From assembly GCA_036874045.1 (NCBI GenBank), contig CM072347.1:7566501-7630500 (forward strand): 64,000 nucleotides of DNA. Direction: 5' to 3'. A model generated the notes under the pieces. The model was given only the letters and a program-made list of their open reading frames with translations. It ran no database searches and was not told where the DNA came from. The stretch comes from Cymodocea nodosa (Eukaryota; Streptophyta; Magnoliopsida; Alismatales; Cymodoceaceae). Positions 24,090 through 35,995 of the stretch are shown in pieces (positions within the stretch are counted from its first letter, which is position 1; every line of letters begins with the position of its first letter). The position numbers were made by a program, and so were the translations under genes.

Positions 24090-26672
24090 AAGACTCTTTG
24101 TCTTCGAAAAATATCAATTAGGGTATTTGAAATTTTCTTTGCAATATCTGTACTAACTCTATTTATCTGATCAAGTAATGCCTGATCTAAATCATTTTGA
24201 GAAACTTGTGATGGTTGCTGTAAAAATTCAGTATGTATGTCTGTATCTATACCTGTATGTATTTCTCTGTGTATACCTTGTTGTATATCTATATGTATAT
24301 CTTATTGTATATCTGTATGTTGCTGTGTTTGCCAAACCTGTTGTTGTTGTTGTTGTCTGAGGATAGGTGTATCTGCCGCTTGGTATTTTTGGAGTTCCTT
24401 TGCAGAGAAAGATCGTGACTTTAATCTTTTCTGTGGCCAAAGTGTAATATCTGTTTGACTTGCCACAATTCTCGAAATTGTATCACCATAAAATAATTTA
24501 CTCTACAAATGTAAGATATGAGAAACAAAAATATCATACCAGTTCACTTGTATATTGTTGATTAATGCGTATGTAGCATAAAGACATCTGCCAACTTCTA
24601 CCCCATGACCAAACCTCTAAAACAATGTAGCATGCAATATTTTTGCAATAAAACGTGCTTAGCCATTTAAGTCATTTAGTAATGTTAATGGTTTGTTGGC
24701 AGTTGGATCTTTGGCTAAACTTGTAATGTCCCATCCCAATCGATAAACCTGTTTTCTTTCTAATAATTTAACTCCATTTTTCAGACCAAGTACCTGATGA
24801 AGTAAATCTGGAGTTAAATATATGTCATTTTCTTGTATATTAGAAACATGAATACCTTCTTCCACTATTAAGTTTGAGTAAAAACAACTGAGAAGTTTGG
24901 GTATAGCAAGATGGCCTGGCTGTTGTGGAAGTAGAGTCAACAAGCCTTGAAATTCAAACAGTGCACGTATGTGTGCCATCCCTTCAAATTTAACTGGTCT
25001 TGAATATAAAACTGTAAAAGTTTTATATGTTTGAAATTTGTCATAGCAAGAATTATTTCTAAACCATAATAGTGTATTTGCATCTAAACTTTATCCAGGA
25101 TTAGGTATTTTCCTGTCATGATGTTCTGATCTAGGACTTGTTTTAATATTATCAACAGCATCTATATTGTCAGATCTTTCAGAGCTTGTGGAATTTCCAT
25201 CAAAACTAGTATAAATGTCTGAAATATCTGTTATTGTCGTATCAATAATCTACTGAATTTCTTCTGTTTGATCTTCTGGAAACATTTTAGTAGCAACAGT
25301 CTTTGTAACAATCTGTATATCAGCAACCTGTATATCTATATGTGATCTACACAACTGTCTCTGTATGAAAGAATGTTCTATATCTGTCTGTGGAATAGAA
25401 TCATCCTGTATTTCTGAAATTTGTATATGTGAGACATTGGTAGTATCATATTCTAGTTGTAACTGTGTATGTTGTTGGTTATAGACATTTATCAACAAGT
25501 ATACGATATATTGTAACAGACATAACCATACATATAAAGTGTAGTATAAGCAACTATACCAAAATTCAAAAGTCTCTATTCTAGATATAGTAAGAGAAAG
25601 AATATCTGTACATTCCTCTTCAGATGAAATATCTTCAAAATTCATAGACTTAGTGTCTATGTCATCAATAATATCATCAAATTTGATATCATCTGTATAT
25701 ATATCATCAAAATTTCCTACATTCTCACTTTCCGTAGGAAAAGAATGTATGCTTGCAGCATTGTGTGAAAAATTGTCCATTGTATTAAAAGATACATTAT
25801 GCACTAATGTGACACAATACCTTAGAGTATATGCTTGTAAGCCAATATTTGTCACATCTGTTGGGATTCTTGACAAAAATGTCTATCCAGCTTCTGCAAT
25901 GGAGCATAGTTTTCCATTTTTCACTGATTCTTCTTTTTGCTGCAATATTCCTTGTACACCTGTAGTTAGTCCAAAATATTCAATTGCCCTTTTCTTTGTC
26001 CGACTATATGTCTGCAATGTTTCAGGTTGTTGAGGAGGTTCTAAAATTATCTTAATTTCTCCTGTTAAAGGCACCTATTGTCTTGATGGTCCTTCACCAT
26101 GATGCCTAGGTGGTAATAATGGAATATAGAGTTTTAAGCTCTCTACCTCTACCATTTTGAGTTGATAAACTCTTTGTCCTTCACTTCGAAGGCCCATTTT
26201 GCTAATGGCAGTTTTCTATTCATCAATATACTATTTAATATCATCTAAAACAACTGGGGGAAAATAATGTTGGGAATACAAGGATTGTAATTCCCTGTTT
26301 ACATTTTCCATCATTAGTCTCCACTTCTTTCCATAATAAGTGATAGACTGTACCGATGTCTTTGGTACATGTCTAGAACTTACAATTGCAGGGTTAGGTT
26401 GTAAATTTCTTTTCCATAAATGTAATGCGGAAAGTTCTGTCTGTTTTAGTCTAAACTGTGTTTCAGCATAATTTCAAATAAATTTCCAACAGAAATTTTT
26501 CTCATCTTGAACAGCTTTTCTGATTTCGTGTAGTACTTCGTTTGAAAAAATGTACCTGGAGTAAATATCGTTGATTTCATTCTGCATTTTCTGAAGTTCC
26601 AGCTCTCTTTTCTGCACTTTGGTCATTCTGCACTTTGGTCATTCTACCACGTCCTTTTCCACGTCTTGACAT
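24090..26672 (-). pseudogene. Accessory ORF (aORF) of copia B
   Basis: The start ATG at 26672 gives a basic MSRRGKGRGR opening like the RGKGKSRG opening of A1. Then come a charged helical segment and an acidic region rich in Asp/Ile (DDIDTKSMNFED, 25250-25876). The shared C-terminal domain has ALFEFQGL, CFYSNL, LGLKNGV, ILHATLF, NIQVNW and SKLFYGD (about 24450-25000). The end is Gln-rich and contains degenerate TDIHT-type short repeats (24190-24350). Same position and order of parts as the A-family aORF though little else is alike. A TATA-like box lies at 26791-26799. Role unknown. Broken fossil, several breaks. Confidence 0.75.
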
Positions 26673-28667
26673 TGTTGATTAATCTTCACTTTGCACTACA
26701 GAACTTAGTGGAAGAAAAGATTGTGAAGCTAGGGTTTTACCAAGGTAGAAACATGAAAGGTTGTTAGGAAAACATTCATAACTCTCCGAGTTTATAAATG
26801 GACAAACGGATTCAATCATTGAAATTATAAATATAAGATCCGTTACCGATAAATAACTCGAGTGCTTGCAATAACTATACAAGTTTTACAACCAACAATT
26901 GTAGAATACTTAGCGTAACTGTGCCTATAAAGAAAATAACATCAGGCTAAGTGAAAAAGTGAGAAAACTCGAAGACTTATGATAACTGTTCGAGTTTCTC
27001 GAAGGAATAGGTGTGAAAAGTTGAAGATTTAAACATAACTATTCGAGTTTCGACTAAGACATTATAAAGTAATGAAATTCAACACGTGCACAATTTGAAC
27101 TTAAGGTGTTCAGAAAGTTTCGGAGACTTATAAACCTAACTATCCGATGCTCAAGTGCATTTCGGAGAGTTATAGATAACCTTCCGAAAGATAACTTAAG
27201 TCAATCGTCCAGATCATGACACGTGTACTTAAGTAGTTTTATAATAAAGAGATGTTTCAGATTGTTACAAATCTAACTTTCCGATGCCCAAACGCATTTC
27301 GGAAAGTTACAGATAACTTACCGAAAATCCACTTAAGTCATGCATTATGGTTTCGACACGTGTACTTCAGGAAATAATAAAATAGTCTACTGAACGTTTT
27401 AAAACACAACTGTCCGATACTTGTAATATAACTTGCCGAAACAATAGAAAATTCGGATACTTAAGAATTAAAATACCTGCAAGTCACCGATAGTTTAGAA
27501 ATGTACTTAATTAAGGTGTACAAATTCTTTCATGAAAACATATAATAGTTCAAAAGTTATGAATTATTATACGAGAAATTGCTTCCCCTACATAAATGTA
27601 GTGTAAAGAATCTATGACGTACTTAATCTGGGTTGCCAAGCCCTAAGTAGAGTTGGCTTAAAAAGGTCAAATAGCTTACTTAAAGAGGATGCTAAGCCTT
27701 AAATAGATTTGAGTCTTTTTTTTTTTTTTAATTTGAATGAAATACAGAAATAAGTAGTAGAGTTAACAATTTAGACTTTTTGGCTTTTATCTTATTCAGT
27801 TTACAAAAGATAATTCATAGAGATATATCTACAGAAACTTAAAAGATTTCAATAATAAGTACACAACTTAAGACAAATAAATATCGTACATTATGTGTAA
27901 AGAGTAGATAATAACAAAAATAACAAGAATTATATGCACAGATTATGTCAGGATTGTTATAATACCTTGAAAGATAAATTAAGCTTGAGTACATTGCCCC
28001 CTTTTTTTTTTATATTCATATATATATATATTTTATGTATTACCTCCCACAATATCATCTTTTTACGTGATCATAATCTCTTGCTTAGGGGAAAGATAAC
28101 TAGTTACTCAATGACAAGTGAGAACAAGTATTTTTTTTTTTTTTTTTAAAAATATAATCTGAATTACTTGCAAAATGAGTTTTCAGTCAGCACATCCCAA
28201 ACTAGTTGGTTTAAGTGACTAGGGTTTAAGATCTCCCAACGGACTTAATTACTCAAGTAATTACAGACAAAAAATAAATAAAAAATAAAACAAGACAGTA
28301 AATTAAATTAGAGGCAATCGCAAGACTTAATTTTTCTAACAGAATGTTAATAACTTTCCTTTAATAAAAAGTACATACTTTCTATGTATTTTCTTGTTAA
28401 AATCTCTATAATAACATATACATAATTAACAAAAAGTATAGTTGGCACTCACATTGAATCAAATTAACTTTTCCTTAAGTAATCTTTTCTGAATTTTTCT
28501 TAAATAAATTGACTTCAATAAAAATCAGAATTTCATAAATTCTTAACTATCAGAAAACTGTAATTCGAAAAAAGATATGTTGTTTTGTTTTGTTTTTTTT
28601 TTTAATAATAAAGACATTAAATTCTAAAACTACCTTATAACAAACCAAAATACAATGAATATGACCA
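26673..28667 (-). other. Spacer between pol and aORF of B, partly gypsy-U3-like
   Basis: No gene supported. 27050-27560 aligns by eye with the gypsy LTR U3 at 12060-12430 and 58110-58400 (same order of GATGCTTAGATGCATTTCGG, AAGTCATGCATTA, CAGGAAATAATAAAATA). It is followed at 27580 by a purine-rich stretch (GCTTCCCCTAC on plus) where gypsy has its polypurine tract. T-tracts lie at 27718-27730, 28005 and 28130. The rest is AT-rich. Confidence 0.6.
26791..26799 (-). promoter_or_regulatory. TATA-like box in front of the B aORF
   Basis: CATTTATAAA on minus, about 120 bases before the aORF start. Upstream (27050-27560) lies a block resembling gypsy U3, with paired CCGAAA and AACTATCC motifs and ACACGTG boxes. 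Confidence 0.45.
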
Positions 28668-31107
28668 TTAAATATCAGATAACCTACAGATATCAATTTC
28701 TAATCGTAATTTTGAGAATGTATTTTCATGTAAGGGTTTTGTAAATAGATCTGCTAATTGTTCTGTGGTAGGAACAAAATTTAATACTATTTTTCCTTTT
28801 ATAACATTATCCCTTAGAAAATGATGTCGAACTTCTATATGTTTTGCTCGTGAATGTAAGATAGGATTTTTAGATAAACTTATTGCAGAACTACTATCAC
28901 AGAAAATCTTAATTGGTTCATAGTCTAAATTAAAATCTTTTAAGGTTTGTTTGATCCATAGAATTTGAGCACAGCAAAGTGTAGCAGTTATATATTCAGC
29001 TTCAGTTGTAGATAATGCTACACAATTTTGCTTTTTGCTAAACCATGACACTAAAGAATTACCTAACAATTGACAAGTGCCACTGGTGCTTTTTCTTTCA
29101 GACTTACATCCTACGAAATCAGCATCACTATAACCTACTAAGTTTAAAGAACTGTGTTTAAAGTAAAACAGTCCAAAATTGATGGTTCCTAATAGATATT
29201 TAAAAATTCGTTTAACAGCAAGTAGGTGTGATTCCTTAGGATTTGATTGATATCTAACACAAGTACACACACTAAACATAATATCTGGTCGGCTAGCTGT
29301 TAAATAGAGTAATGAACCAATCATACTTCTATATTGTTTTACATCTACAGTTTTTCCAGAGTCATCTTTATCCAACTTGGTGATAGTACTCATTGGTGTA
29401 TTCTTTGTTTTAGTGTTGTCTAAACCAAACCTCTTTAATAAATCTTGAGTATATTTTTCTTGTGAAATAAAAGTACCCTGATCTAATTGCTTAATTTGTA
29501 AGCCTAGGAAAAATGATAGTTCACCCATCATACTCATTTCAAATTGATTAGTCATGTCTTTCGAAAAGGACTCAACTAATTTATCATTTGTTGCTCCAAA
29601 TATGATGTCATCTACATAGATTTGAACTACTAATATATTTTTCGATCTTCTTGATAAAAAGAGTGTAATTTGCCTTTCCCATAGAATACCCTTTTTCTAT
29701 AAGAAATTTAGATAATTTTTCATACCAAGACCTAGGAGCTTGTTTAAGGCCATATAGTGCCTTCTTAAGCTAGTAAACATACTCAGGATGTTTTGAATCT
29801 TCAAAACCTGGAGGTTGTTTTACACACACTTCTTCTTTTATATATCCATTTAAAAAAGCAGTTTTAACATCCATTTGATATAATTTGAAATCCATATAAC
29901 AAGCATATATGCTAACAAAATTCGTATTGATTCTAGTCTAGCAACAGGAGCAAATGTTTAATCATAGTCAATTCCTTCCTCTTGCTTGTAACCTTGAGTA
30001 ACTAATCTAGCTTTGTTTTTAACTATATGTCCATCTTGATCTACTTTGTTTCTAAATACCCACCTTGTTCCTATTATGGATTGATTTTCAGGTGGTGGAA
30101 CTAGATCCCATACTTCATTTCTTATAAATTGATTTAGCTCATTTAACATGGTTCTAGACATTTCTTGAAGTGATCTGTTCTTTCGTTCTACTATCCCATT
30201 TTGTGAAGGAACTCTTGGAAATGAGTACCTATGATCTATGCCTAATTCTTCACAAAAGGTGTCCATTTGATCATTATCAAATTCTGTACCATGATCACTC
30301 CTAAGTTTTTGAATTTTAACATTTTGCTCATTCTGAACTTTATTACAGAATATCTTAAATATTTCAAAAACTTTAGTTTTATTAGCTAGAAAATAGACCC
30401 AAGTAAATCTAGAATAGTCATCAACTAGTACAAAAGCATAATGTTTACCTCCTAGACTAGTTGTTCTAGTAGGTCCAAATAAATCCATATGCACTAGTTC
30501 TAATACTCTTTTGCTTGTTATTTCATTTAAGCTTTTAAAGGATGTTTTATGTAATTTACCTAGTTGACATGCATCACACATAAACTCTTTCGAGTACTTA
30601 ATACTAGGTAAACCTCTAACTAGATTCTTTTTAGACAGCTTTTGTAATAATTTTAAGTTTGAGTGTCCTAGCCTTCTATGCCATAAAATGACTTCATCCG
30701 ATTTTGCAATTAAGCAAGCATTGTCTTTAATAATATCAGAAGGCAAATTTAGAATACAAACAGATCCTTTCTTGTATGCAGTGAATAAAATTTCGTTTGT
30801 AGTCATGTCGATAATTTTACAAGAATCTTTTTCAAAAATTACTTTGTAAATCTTCATTAAAACAGGAACACTCAATAAATTAAAACCTAAGTTTTCAACT
30901 AATAAGACATCATTTATAAAACATTTCTCAGGTACCTAAACCTTGCCAGACCTAAGGATATTTGTTTTGCTTTTATTTCCAAAGGTAACTTGTCCGTTCT
31001 TGGTCTTTGTTATTTCTATAAGTAATCGTATATCTCTAGTCATGTGGCTGGATGCTCCACTATCCATTATCCATTTTGATTTGTGTACCTCACTGGATTT
31101 TGCCATA
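28668..31107 (-). pseudogene. pol of copia B
   Basis: Reads protease, integrase, reverse transcriptase and RNase H in copia order. Seen are the protease start WIMDSGASSHM, an integrase zinc region (LWHRRLGHSN...CDACQLGKLHK), integrase core residues around LVHMDLFGP, FVLVDDYSRFTW and SQNGIVERKNRS, an RT start (GTRWVFRNK) and RT end (FEMSMMGELSFFLGLQI), and RNase H (IFCDSSSAISLSKNP, EVRHHFLRDN, ADLFTKPL). The CQLLGNSLVSW block is typical of the SIRE lineage. Open pieces are 29958-30875 and 28668-29555. Fossil, several breaks. Confidence 0.88.
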
Positions 31108-32162
31108 AAGCATATATTTGCCAGATTTTCTTCTGAATCTGATGTTGATGAGGATTCATTGTCTGATGTTGTATCCTTTGTTTCTTCACTTTGTGAAGCT
31201 GAAGAGTCATCTCATGTCACTTTAAGCGCCCTTCTCTTTCTGAATTTCTTATTCCTGAAATTCCTCCTCAAATTCTTCTTATCTTTGTTGAGAGGACAAT
31301 TAGTTTGAAAGTGACCCGGCCTGTTGCACTTGTAGCATATACTTTTGTCTTTCGTGAATGACTTCTTCTCCATATCTCCAGATGTCTTTGCTGACCTGAA
31401 GTTCCTACGTTTCTTCAATAGATTTCTAAATTTTCAGGTCAACAACAATAAATCATCGTTAGAATCACTAGTAACTTCTGAGACTTTATTAGCCTGAAAA
31501 GCCAGATCCCTTCTAGGATTTTTCCCTTCTGGATCTAAATGTTGTACTTCATAGGCTGTTAGATTTCCTATGAGATCATCGAGAGTATATGTATTTAAGT
31601 CTTTGGACTCTTCAATAGATGTTGTCTTTTGAGCCCAAATTTTAGTTAAAGATCTAAGGATCTTTCTTACCAAGTCTTTTTCCTCGAATTTCTTGCCTAA
31701 AGATTTTAATGAATTTACAATCTCAAGAAAACGGGAAAACATGTTAGAGATACATTCATTTTCGTGCATTTTAAAAAGCTCATATTTATGTACTAACATA
31801 TTGATCTTAGATTCCTTGACCTGATTAGTACCTTCGTTAGCAACTTCTAATGCATGCTATATCTCATATGTAGTTTGATATGTAGAAACTTTATTAAATT
31901 GATCATGAGATAAAGCACAAAACAAGATGTTTAAATCTTTAGCATTTAGTGTCATTCGCTCCTTTTCATCAAAAGTCCAAGTATCATATGGAATCGTAAC
32001 TAACACTATAGGATTGCTAATTATATGCCATAATTTGAAATCGATTGACTGAAAGAATACTTTCATCCTATATTTCCAGTAGCTATAATTGCTACCTTCG
32101 AACATAGGAGGACGATTAGTGGTCTGTCCTTCAGTCATAACTAAGATTTCAGAATTATCCAT
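31108..32162 (-). pseudogene. gag of copia B
   Basis: Starts MDNSEILVMTEGQTTNRPPM at 32162, then a WKYRMKVFFQSIDFKLW block, capsid-like helices, and a CCHC zinc knuckle CYKCNRPGHFQTNC near 31300-31345. It is shorter than the A-family gag because the long Asn-rich tail is absent and the acidic Ser/Asp linker runs straight into protease. Fossil with a few breaks. Confidence 0.85.
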
Positions 32163-32252
32163 TTTAAACAGATGATCCGAAGTAAATGACAGGAAAAACC
32201 AATTCCTAAATAGAGAAATGAAGGCTTTCGGATGTTTTAAATAGTTTAATCT

Positions 32253-32264
32253 GCTCTGATACTA
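32253..32264 (-). other. Primer binding site of B
   Basis: TAGTATCAGAGC on minus, two bases inside the 5' LTR; Met-tRNA type with one difference. Confidence 0.82.
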
Positions 32265-32266
32265 GT

Positions 32267-33472
32267 TGTAGGATCGTTTGTATCACAAAAGGGGGGGTGA
32301 ATTGTGTCTTTAGTAATTAAACTAGCGGATAAAACAAAAGTACAAAACACTCGTAAATGAAATTCTATTCTTTTATTTCAAGACAGAATTTACAATATCT
32401 TTTCAGCTCAATTCCCTTCTTGACGGTTTTGATACAGTAATTTTTGATATACAATTCAAATAGGAAAACAAAGCTCTTTTTCAAAACTAATTTTGAATTG
32501 TATAAAACCTGATCTTTATGTACACAGCTCTTTTCTTTCTCTTTGCTCAGCTTCTGTATCTCTTCTTCTCTAGTTGTCGAATTTCCAGACTTCTTGCGTT
32601 TGCAGCTCCTTTTCTAAAATTGCTTGGAATTTCGAACTTCTTCTGATGTTGGAGAACTTTTCAGAATATGAATATTCAAACTTAACTTTTCAGTTAGGGA
32701 TCTAGATTGAATATTCAGACTTGGTTTTTAAGATTGGGATCCCCTTTTGTAATGTAGCTCGTACTCTCTATTTGTAGTCGAACTCTGTTGTCTTTCACGT
32801 TCATCATGTTCATCCACTTGATCCACAATCCATAATCCATAATCCACGTATTAATTTTCGCTTTAATCCAAATTACTTTCTATTTAAATTTTCACTTTCT
32901 TCACTAACATTTTGAGTTTCCATGATCTCCACTCGTAGATTCACTGAAATTTTATCTTCCTGGAGTCTTGTAGAATATCTTCTAAGTCTTCGATTTAGTC
33001 GAACATTTATCCTTTAATTCCTATCAAAACTCGAACACTTATCCTTTAACTCTTTGAGTTCTTGCACCTGCAAAACATGTGACTAAACAAAGAAACTTAT
33101 CTGTTCGTTAGTACTTTTATAAAACTCAAACAGTTATTTATCCATGCGTATAAAAACTCGAACATTTATCTAACTATTCGATTTTTCATTACCGAACGCA
33201 CATGGAAAACATGTGATAACTTAAAACATTAAAAGCACACGTGTAGATAACTTAACTATACGAGTTTTTAACATAAAGTATTCGACAAAAACGAAACGTT
33301 AACTATCCGAAAGTTTAACTATTGCAAATCTAGCTCTTCGGAAATCTTTAATTTATCCGACATAAAAATGAAACTTTTCGATAATCTGTTAACTATTTTA
33401 CTTAGAGAATATTATGTAGACTTATTTAAATACGTTAATAAAGCATACATCATCAAAATTAAATACCTAACA
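32267..33472 (-). repeat. 5' LTR of B
   Basis: 1,206 bases, collinear with 22572-23758. TATA-like box at 32880-32889; CCATAAT heptamer units at 32824-32847. Outer end ...ATTTAAATACCTAACA against the duplicated CAAAA. Confidence 0.9.
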
Positions 33473-33659
33473 CAAAATTAACATAACTACTTACTTACCC
33501 TCGTGGAGTTAGGTCATAACTCAATGGACTAAGTTTGTTGAGTTAAGTAATAACTCTACGATATTACTAACTATAATTAAACTTACATTTTTTTCTTTCT
33601 TTATATATTTTTATATTTACTATATATATATTATACATAATTGTTTTAGTTATACTACT
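33473..33659 (-). other. Short spacer between gag remnant and copia B
   Basis: About 190 bases. It holds AACTCAACGG/CGTTGAGTTA-type repeats (33490-33560) and a TA-rich stretch with TATATAAAGAAAG on minus (33599-33611). Once B is set aside, this stretch lies just upstream of the F-box start (22523), so it could have served as its promoter; this is inference only. Confidence 0.4.
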
Positions 33660-35008
33660 TCATTCAGCTTCCCTCCTAAAGGAGGTATCAATTTCATTAA
33701 CAGTCTTGTTGATAGGGTTAGGTACTGCTTGTATTGGCAATCCTCTAGTAAGTTTAACTTCTATTGATTCCTTCTGTCTAGGGGGGGTATATTTCTATTC
33801 ATATTTTGATTTTGAATGACAACATTTCCAAATACAAGATTTAGACGATTGTTTAATTGTTGAATTATCTTTTCTAACTTCTCTATTCTAGATCATTGTT
33901 CAATTAATGCTTCATAACTTATATTTTTGTCATTTATATTTTCTCCTCTTTGGAAATTGTTGTTTCTTCAAGATAGATTTGGGTGATTTCTCCAATAGGG
34001 TTATAAGAATTTTCAAAGTTATCTTTCTGGTTTCTAGCATAAATAATATCTAAATCATTAACGTTTGCATTTTTTTCTGCTAGCTTTTGATTTAATGATA
34101 ACTCTTTTATTTTCTTTGTTAATTCAATTAATTTAACTTCAAGCATAGTGCTTGAATCTATTTCATGCATTCCCCTTGGCAATATTCTTTTATTTGTAAT
34201 AGCTTCAGTTGAGTTTTTCCACTATGTAGTTCTTTTTGCAAAGTTTTCTAAATATGCCCATGCTTCTTCATTACATAGTTTTAAAAATCCATTCTGACAA
34301 GTAGATTCTAATAAAGATTTCGTTGAAACATCTATGCCTTCATAAATTATACTTATTAATTGTGCTTTACTCATTGCATGATGTGGACATTGAGTCAGTA
34401 AATCTTTAAATCTTTCAAAATATTTCTAGAATGATTCTCCTTGTTTTTCGCTACACATTAATATTTCCTTTTTCTTTTTAATCGTTTGATATGTTGGATA
34501 ATATTTTTCTAGAAAAACAGAGCAAAATTTAGTCCATGCAGAAATTGAATCAGGCGATAGAGTATATAACCATCTCTTAGCTGTCTTTTAAAGCAAAAGG
34601 GATATATCTAAGTTTAATAACATCAATACTCATGTTCGGCATTTTCATCATTTGACAAACTTTGTTAAATTCTCTAAGGAAATAATAGGCATTCTCTCTT
34701 TTTAATCCATGAAAGTGTGGCAATTGACTAATATAGTTAGATTTCAGTTCAAACTTATCTCCCTCAAAGTTTGGCAATTGAATACATGAATGTTCATCAA
34801 CTAATTCAAGATACAAAATTTCCCTTAATGGTTTTTCTACTGGAGCAGTCATATCTTCATTCTCTTTTAAAGAAAGGCTAGCTACACCCCTAAGGATTTT
34901 GTTAAAATCCAATTCAGAAAATATTTCAGTACGCCTCTGTGTTGAATAATCCTGTGTAGGTGTTCTTACTAATCGTTTAATGCTAGTAGAACGAATCCAT
35001 GTGCTCAT
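33660..35008 (-). pseudogene. Athila/Tat-type gypsy gag remnant
   Basis: The start at 35008 gives MSTWIRSTSIKRLVRTPTQD; then follow ISQLPHFHGLKRENAYYFLREF, VIKLRYIPFALKDSAKRW and ISAWTKFCSVFLEKYYP. These are the typical blocks of the gypsy gag (retrotransposon gag domain) of the Athila/Tat branch. A charged coiled-coil-like tail follows (33934-34182). No zinc knuckle or pol follows here; the F-box gene is the next coding piece on this strand once copia B is set aside. Broken, several breaks. Confidence 0.82.
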
Positions 35009-35995
35009 AAACTCTTAACATAAAGTAAAATGCAGAAGATTAATTACATACCAGTCTGAAGCTTTGTATTCAGTAAATAGTTGTTGATGGATGAAGTTGA
35101 ATCAGTTGCTTCTCCTTTCAATTCCCCAACGAATTTTCTTTTCTTTCCTCAAGTGTTGGTAACTAGTAAATAACATTCTGTTCTATATTTATAATGCACG
35201 TCCATAAGGCAAATGAATCTTGTTGCAAGAACGTGTCTTGTAACGTGTAGTATGGTTCCTATTTTTATGGATACGTGTTCAACTTCTAATTTTAAATTTT
35301 AGTAATCGCTAAACCCGCGAAGTTCCGTTCGTAGCTAAAAGAATAATTGTTTAGCTTAATCCACAAACTAACCTCGTTGAACTACAGTTAATTCAACAGA
35401 CTAGCTTCAGTTACTTATTTGCTAACTCTACGGACTAACTTCGTTGAGTTACAGTTAACTCAACGGACTAGCTTATATTTTATTATTGACCTCGTGGAGT
35501 TAAGGTTAACTCAAAGGACTTACTTCGATGAGTTAACACTTAGCAAATTTTTTTAAAACTTACTTCTCGTATTAACTTCTATATATATTTTCTCTCCTGC
35601 ATTTTGTCAACTTAAATAAAGTTAAATACATGTCATTAATGTAGTGTTCTAAATAAAACTCATTTAAATCTGAACATTATATGCATATTTAACTTACAGT
35701 TCATTTCTTGTTGTATAGAATTTACATTTTACTTTTCAGGATGTAGATATATTCAAGCATTAACCAATTATCATGCATTTAATCATGTCATTCAGAAAAT
35801 TTGTAAATCTTTTAAACAATCTTGCACATTGTTCAAATAGTTATATAATATTCAATACAGTTCATCAATTATATCATTCATTCTCAAACACGAATGTAAA
35901 AACATCTGAATTTCAAACATTCATTTATATGAATAGTTACATTTGCATTCAATCAGATATTTTTTAGTACAAATATAAGTAGACGAACAATATAA
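35009..35995 (-). promoter_or_regulatory. Upstream region of the gypsy gag remnant
   Basis: Contains a TATA box on minus, CATTATAAATA (35186-35194), about 180 bases before the gag start. Near 35120 is a GTTGGGGAATTG stretch matching the end of the gypsy primer-site region at 56510-56530. An array of AACTCAACGGACTAACTTCGTTGAGTTA-type inverted repeats covers 35300-35540. 35560-35990 is plain AT-rich DNA with nothing recognised. Confidence 0.45.

Larger units (their letters stand above)
22572..33472 (-). mobile_element. Ty1/copia element B (second SIRE-like family), both LTRs present
   Basis: A minus-strand element of 10.9 kb with a perfect target duplication CAAAA (22567-22571 and 33473-33477). 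In its own direction: 5' LTR (32267-33472), primer site, gag, pol, spacer, accessory ORF, polypurine tract, 3' LTR (22572-23758). LTRs differ from the A family inside but share the ends TGTTRRG...GATCCTACA. About 15 differences in the first ~360 LTR bases (~4%) suggest an age similar to A2 and C, of the order of 1-2 million years under an assumed plant rate. Coding parts carry roughly ten or more breaks. Confidence 0.92.

Noticed and set aside
24178-24458. Several overlapping plus-strand frames rich in Tyr/Cys/Val
   Set aside because: They are antisense shadows of the repeat-rich Gln/TDI tail of the copia B accessory ORF.
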